Origin: Thermincola carboxydiphila
Lineage (GTDB): Bacteria; Bacillota; Thermincolia; Thermincolales; UBA2595
Reading direction: 5' to 3'
Assembly: GCA_016841725.1 (NCBI GenBank)
Contig: JAENYP010000017.1
Span: 42,096 to 106,095 of the forward strand
DNA: 64,000 bases
Shown here piece after piece: positions 62,593-64,000 of the stretch. Within the stretch, counting starts at the first letter, position 1; each line of letters opens with the position of its first letter. A model generated the notes under the pieces. That model did no database searches, was not told the DNA's origin, and saw only the letters and a program-made list of their open reading frames with translations. The position numbers were made by a program, and so were the translations under genes.

Positions 62593-63347
62593 TGGCAGTT
62601 AAAAAAGTGTTTACCAAACCGGCCTCTATGACTGATAAGACAATGCATTTTTGCCCGGGATGCACCCATGGCATTATCCAGCGCCTGGTAGCCGAGGTGA
62701 TTGATGAATTAGGTATCAGGGAAGATACAATTGCCGTAGGTCCTGTAGGGTGTGCCGTCTTCTGCTATGATTACTGGGATGTTGATTTTCAACAGGCCTC
62801 ACACGGACGGGCGCCGGCTGTGGCCACCGGGGTCAAAAGAGTACATCCCGATAAGGTTGTCTTTTCCCTGCAGGGCGATGGTGATATCGCGGCTATTGGC
62901 ACAACAGAAATCGTGCACGCTGCAGCCAGGGGAGAACAAATCAGCTGTCTCTTTGTAAATAACAGCATTTACGGGATGACAGGAGGCCAGATGGCTCCGA
63001 CAACAATAGTCGGGCAAAAAACCACAACTACACCTGACGGCAGAGACAGCAGCCGGGCCGGATATCCGGTGAAACTCACAGAAATGCTGGCAGTGCTTGA
63101 CGGGGTGACTTATTCCGCAAGGGTCTCAGTACACAGCCCGGCCAATGTTGTCAAGGCTAAAAAGGTAATTAAAAAGGCCTTTGAGATCCAGATGAAGGGA
63201 GAGGGTTTTGCCATTGTGGAAATTCTCTCGACCTGTCCGACCAACTGGGGGCTCTCACCTGTTGATTCCATAAAGTGGCTGGAAGATAATGTTCTGCCGT
63301 ATTTTCCCATCGGAGAATTTAAGACACCCGGGGAGGTGAGCAGCTAA
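62592..63347 (+). CDS. vorA: 2-oxoacid:ferredoxin oxidoreductase, beta subunit
   Basis: A 251-residue thiamine diphosphate subunit. HFCPGCTHGIIQRLVAEV and VGCAVFCYDYW carry cluster-type cysteines, and LQGDGDIAAIGTTEIVHAA is the GDGD thiamine motif. It forms the catalytic pair with the alpha subunit. It overlaps both neighbours by one base (TAATG-type junctions). Confidence 0.88.
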   Translation: MAVKKVFTKPASMTDKTMHFCPGCTHGIIQRLVAEVIDELGIREDTIAVGPVGCAVFCYDYWDVDFQQASHGRAPAVATGVKRVHPDKVVFSLQGDGDIAAIGTTEIVHAAARGEQISCLFVNNSIYGMTGGQMAPTTIVGQKTTTTPDGRDSSRAGYPVKLTEMLAVLDGVTYSARVSVHSPANVVKAKKVIKKAFEIQMKGEGFAIVEILSTCPTNWGLSPVDSIKWLEDNVLPYFPIGEFKTPGEVSS

Positions 63348-63898
63348 TGCTTGAAGAACTTATAATCGCCGGTTTCGGGGGTCAGGGTGTCATGTCAATG
63401 GGTCAGCTTATTACTTATGCAGGCATGATAGAAAACAAAAATGTAGCCTGGATACCCTCTTATGGCCCTGAAATGCGCGGGGGAACAGCAAATTGTGCTG
63501 TCACCGTATCTGATCGGGAAATCAGTTCACCGGTAGTTACTGAACCTACAACAGTCATTATAATGAATCAGCCTTCCCTGAAAAAGTTCCTGCCGATTTT
63601 GAAACCAGGAGGTCTTCTGCTGATAAACAGTTCTCTGGTTACTGCAGATATCTCCCGTGATGACCTGAGAGTATTGGAAATACCGTCAAATGAGCTGGCC
63701 AATGAAAAGCTTGATAACACCAGGGTTGCCAATATAATTATTCTTGGGGCCTATATCGAGATTACTAAAGTGGTTACAATTGACTCCATAATTGAGTCTC
63801 TGAAAAAAGTCCTGCCGGAACGCAGGCATAACCTGATTCCGTTAAACAGACAGGCCCTGGAACTGGGGGCCGAATTCGCCAAACAGGCAAAGATGTAA
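63347..63898 (+). CDS. vorC: 2-oxoacid:ferredoxin oxidoreductase, gamma subunit
   Basis: A 183-residue gamma subunit: IIAGFGGQGVMSMGQLITYAG at the start and YGPEMRGGTANCAVTVSD. It completes the four-subunit enzyme. GGGGAGGTG lies in the end of the beta gene. It is the last gene in the unit and is followed by a terminator and the intron. Confidence 0.9.
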   Translation: MLEELIIAGFGGQGVMSMGQLITYAGMIENKNVAWIPSYGPEMRGGTANCAVTVSDREISSPVVTEPTTVIIMNQPSLKKFLPILKPGGLLLINSSLVTADISRDDLRVLEIPSNELANEKLDNTRVANIIILGAYIEITKVVTIDSIIESLKKVLPERRHNLIPLNRQALELGAEFAKQAKM

Positions 63899-63918
63899 GC
63901 AATAGATGAATTATTCCA

Positions 63919-63952
63919 AAACTGTCTGCATAATCTAGCAGGCAGTTTTTTT
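63919..63952 (+). terminator. Terminator after the vor genes
   Basis: AAACTGTCTGC and GCAGGCAGTTT form an 11-base-pair stem (one G-T), followed by a T-run. The group II intron begins directly at its end. Confidence 0.88.
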
Positions 63953-64000
63953 GTGTGCGCCCAGCATGGGCGCAGTCTAACGGGTGCAAGTCCCGAGTGC
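63953..64000 (+). mobile_element. 5' end of a group II intron (continues beyond window)
   Basis: The sequence GTGTGCGCCCAGCATGGG, then CGCAGTCTAACGGGTGCAAG and TCCCGAGTGC matches the conserved 5' end (GUGYG) and first domain I elements of bacterial group II introns. GCGCCCA/TGGGCGC is the first stem. The exact boundary is 63953 or 63955, because both give GUGYG. The maturase and 3' end lie outside. Insertion right behind a Rho-independent terminator is typical of class IIC introns. Confidence 0.8.

Overview
The window looks like chromosome from an anaerobic, endospore-forming, Gram-positive bacterium of the Clostridia, probably Peptococcaceae or a relative such as the Desulfotomaculum, Pelotomaculum or Thermincola groups. 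The grounds are a complete spoIIIA operon, spoIVB and spo0A, an OLE RNA with oapA, one-carbon folate and NADH/ferredoxin:NADP transhydrogenase genes, multiheme c-type cytochromes, two in-frame UGA selenocysteine genes and many TTG/GTG starts. I cannot name the species. Almost all genes are on the + strand.

Layout. 1-3.1 kb is a decayed, AT-rich accessory patch: a broken IS1182-type transposase, a GACA-rich stretch, a frameshifted small gene, small membrane and lipoprotein genes. 3.2-8.9 kb is spoIIIAA-AH, interrupted between AE and AF by a large inverted-repeat element. 9.1-12.5 kb encodes a two-subunit biotin carboxylase system (carboxyltransferase fused to a carrier protein, plus biotin carboxylase). 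12.5-15.3 kb holds Asp23, AmaP, a DUF2273 protein, nusB and a TsaD paralogue. 15.4-15.6 kb carries an IS605-like non-autonomous remnant. 15.7-17.5 kb is a decaheme cytochrome. 17.5-23.4 kb is a metal-handling block: a NiCo-type riboswitch with a CDF exporter, an ArsR/CadC regulator on a palindromic operator, and a CadA-type P-ATPase whose first metal-binding cysteine is encoded by UGA.

23.7-28.7 kb has a LysM/collagen-like/peptidoglycan-binding protein, nfnAB, fchA and folD, which together link NADPH and ferredoxin to methylene-tetrahydrofolate. 29-36 kb is mixed: spo0M, an EamA exporter, a QueG-like iron-sulfur protein, a HesB-like selenoprotein and a PAS-GGDEF-EAL protein. 36-53 kb is a conserved clostridial housekeeping run: xseA, xseB, ispA, a DUF212 gene, OLE RNA, oapA, dxs, tlyA, then an inserted chemoreceptor/cytochrome pair, nadK, mnmM, argR, recN, spoIVB and spo0A. 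53-57 kb is a steA/mctB/glycosyltransferase/MraY-like envelope cluster. 57-63.9 kb is a catabolic unit: a sigma-54 activator, a sigma-54 promoter, ptb, buk and a four-subunit 2-oxoacid:ferredoxin oxidoreductase, consistent with oxidising branched-chain 2-oxoacids to acyl-CoA and harvesting ATP as the free acid. The window ends in the 5' end of a group II intron inserted right behind that unit's terminator.

The strongest unusual items are the UGA-containing CadA ATPase, the OLE/oapA locus, the NiCo riboswitch with a visible terminator switch, an internal start site inside the carboxyltransferase-carrier fusion, and a set of large intergenic inverted repeats. No tRNA, rRNA or CRISPR array was seen.
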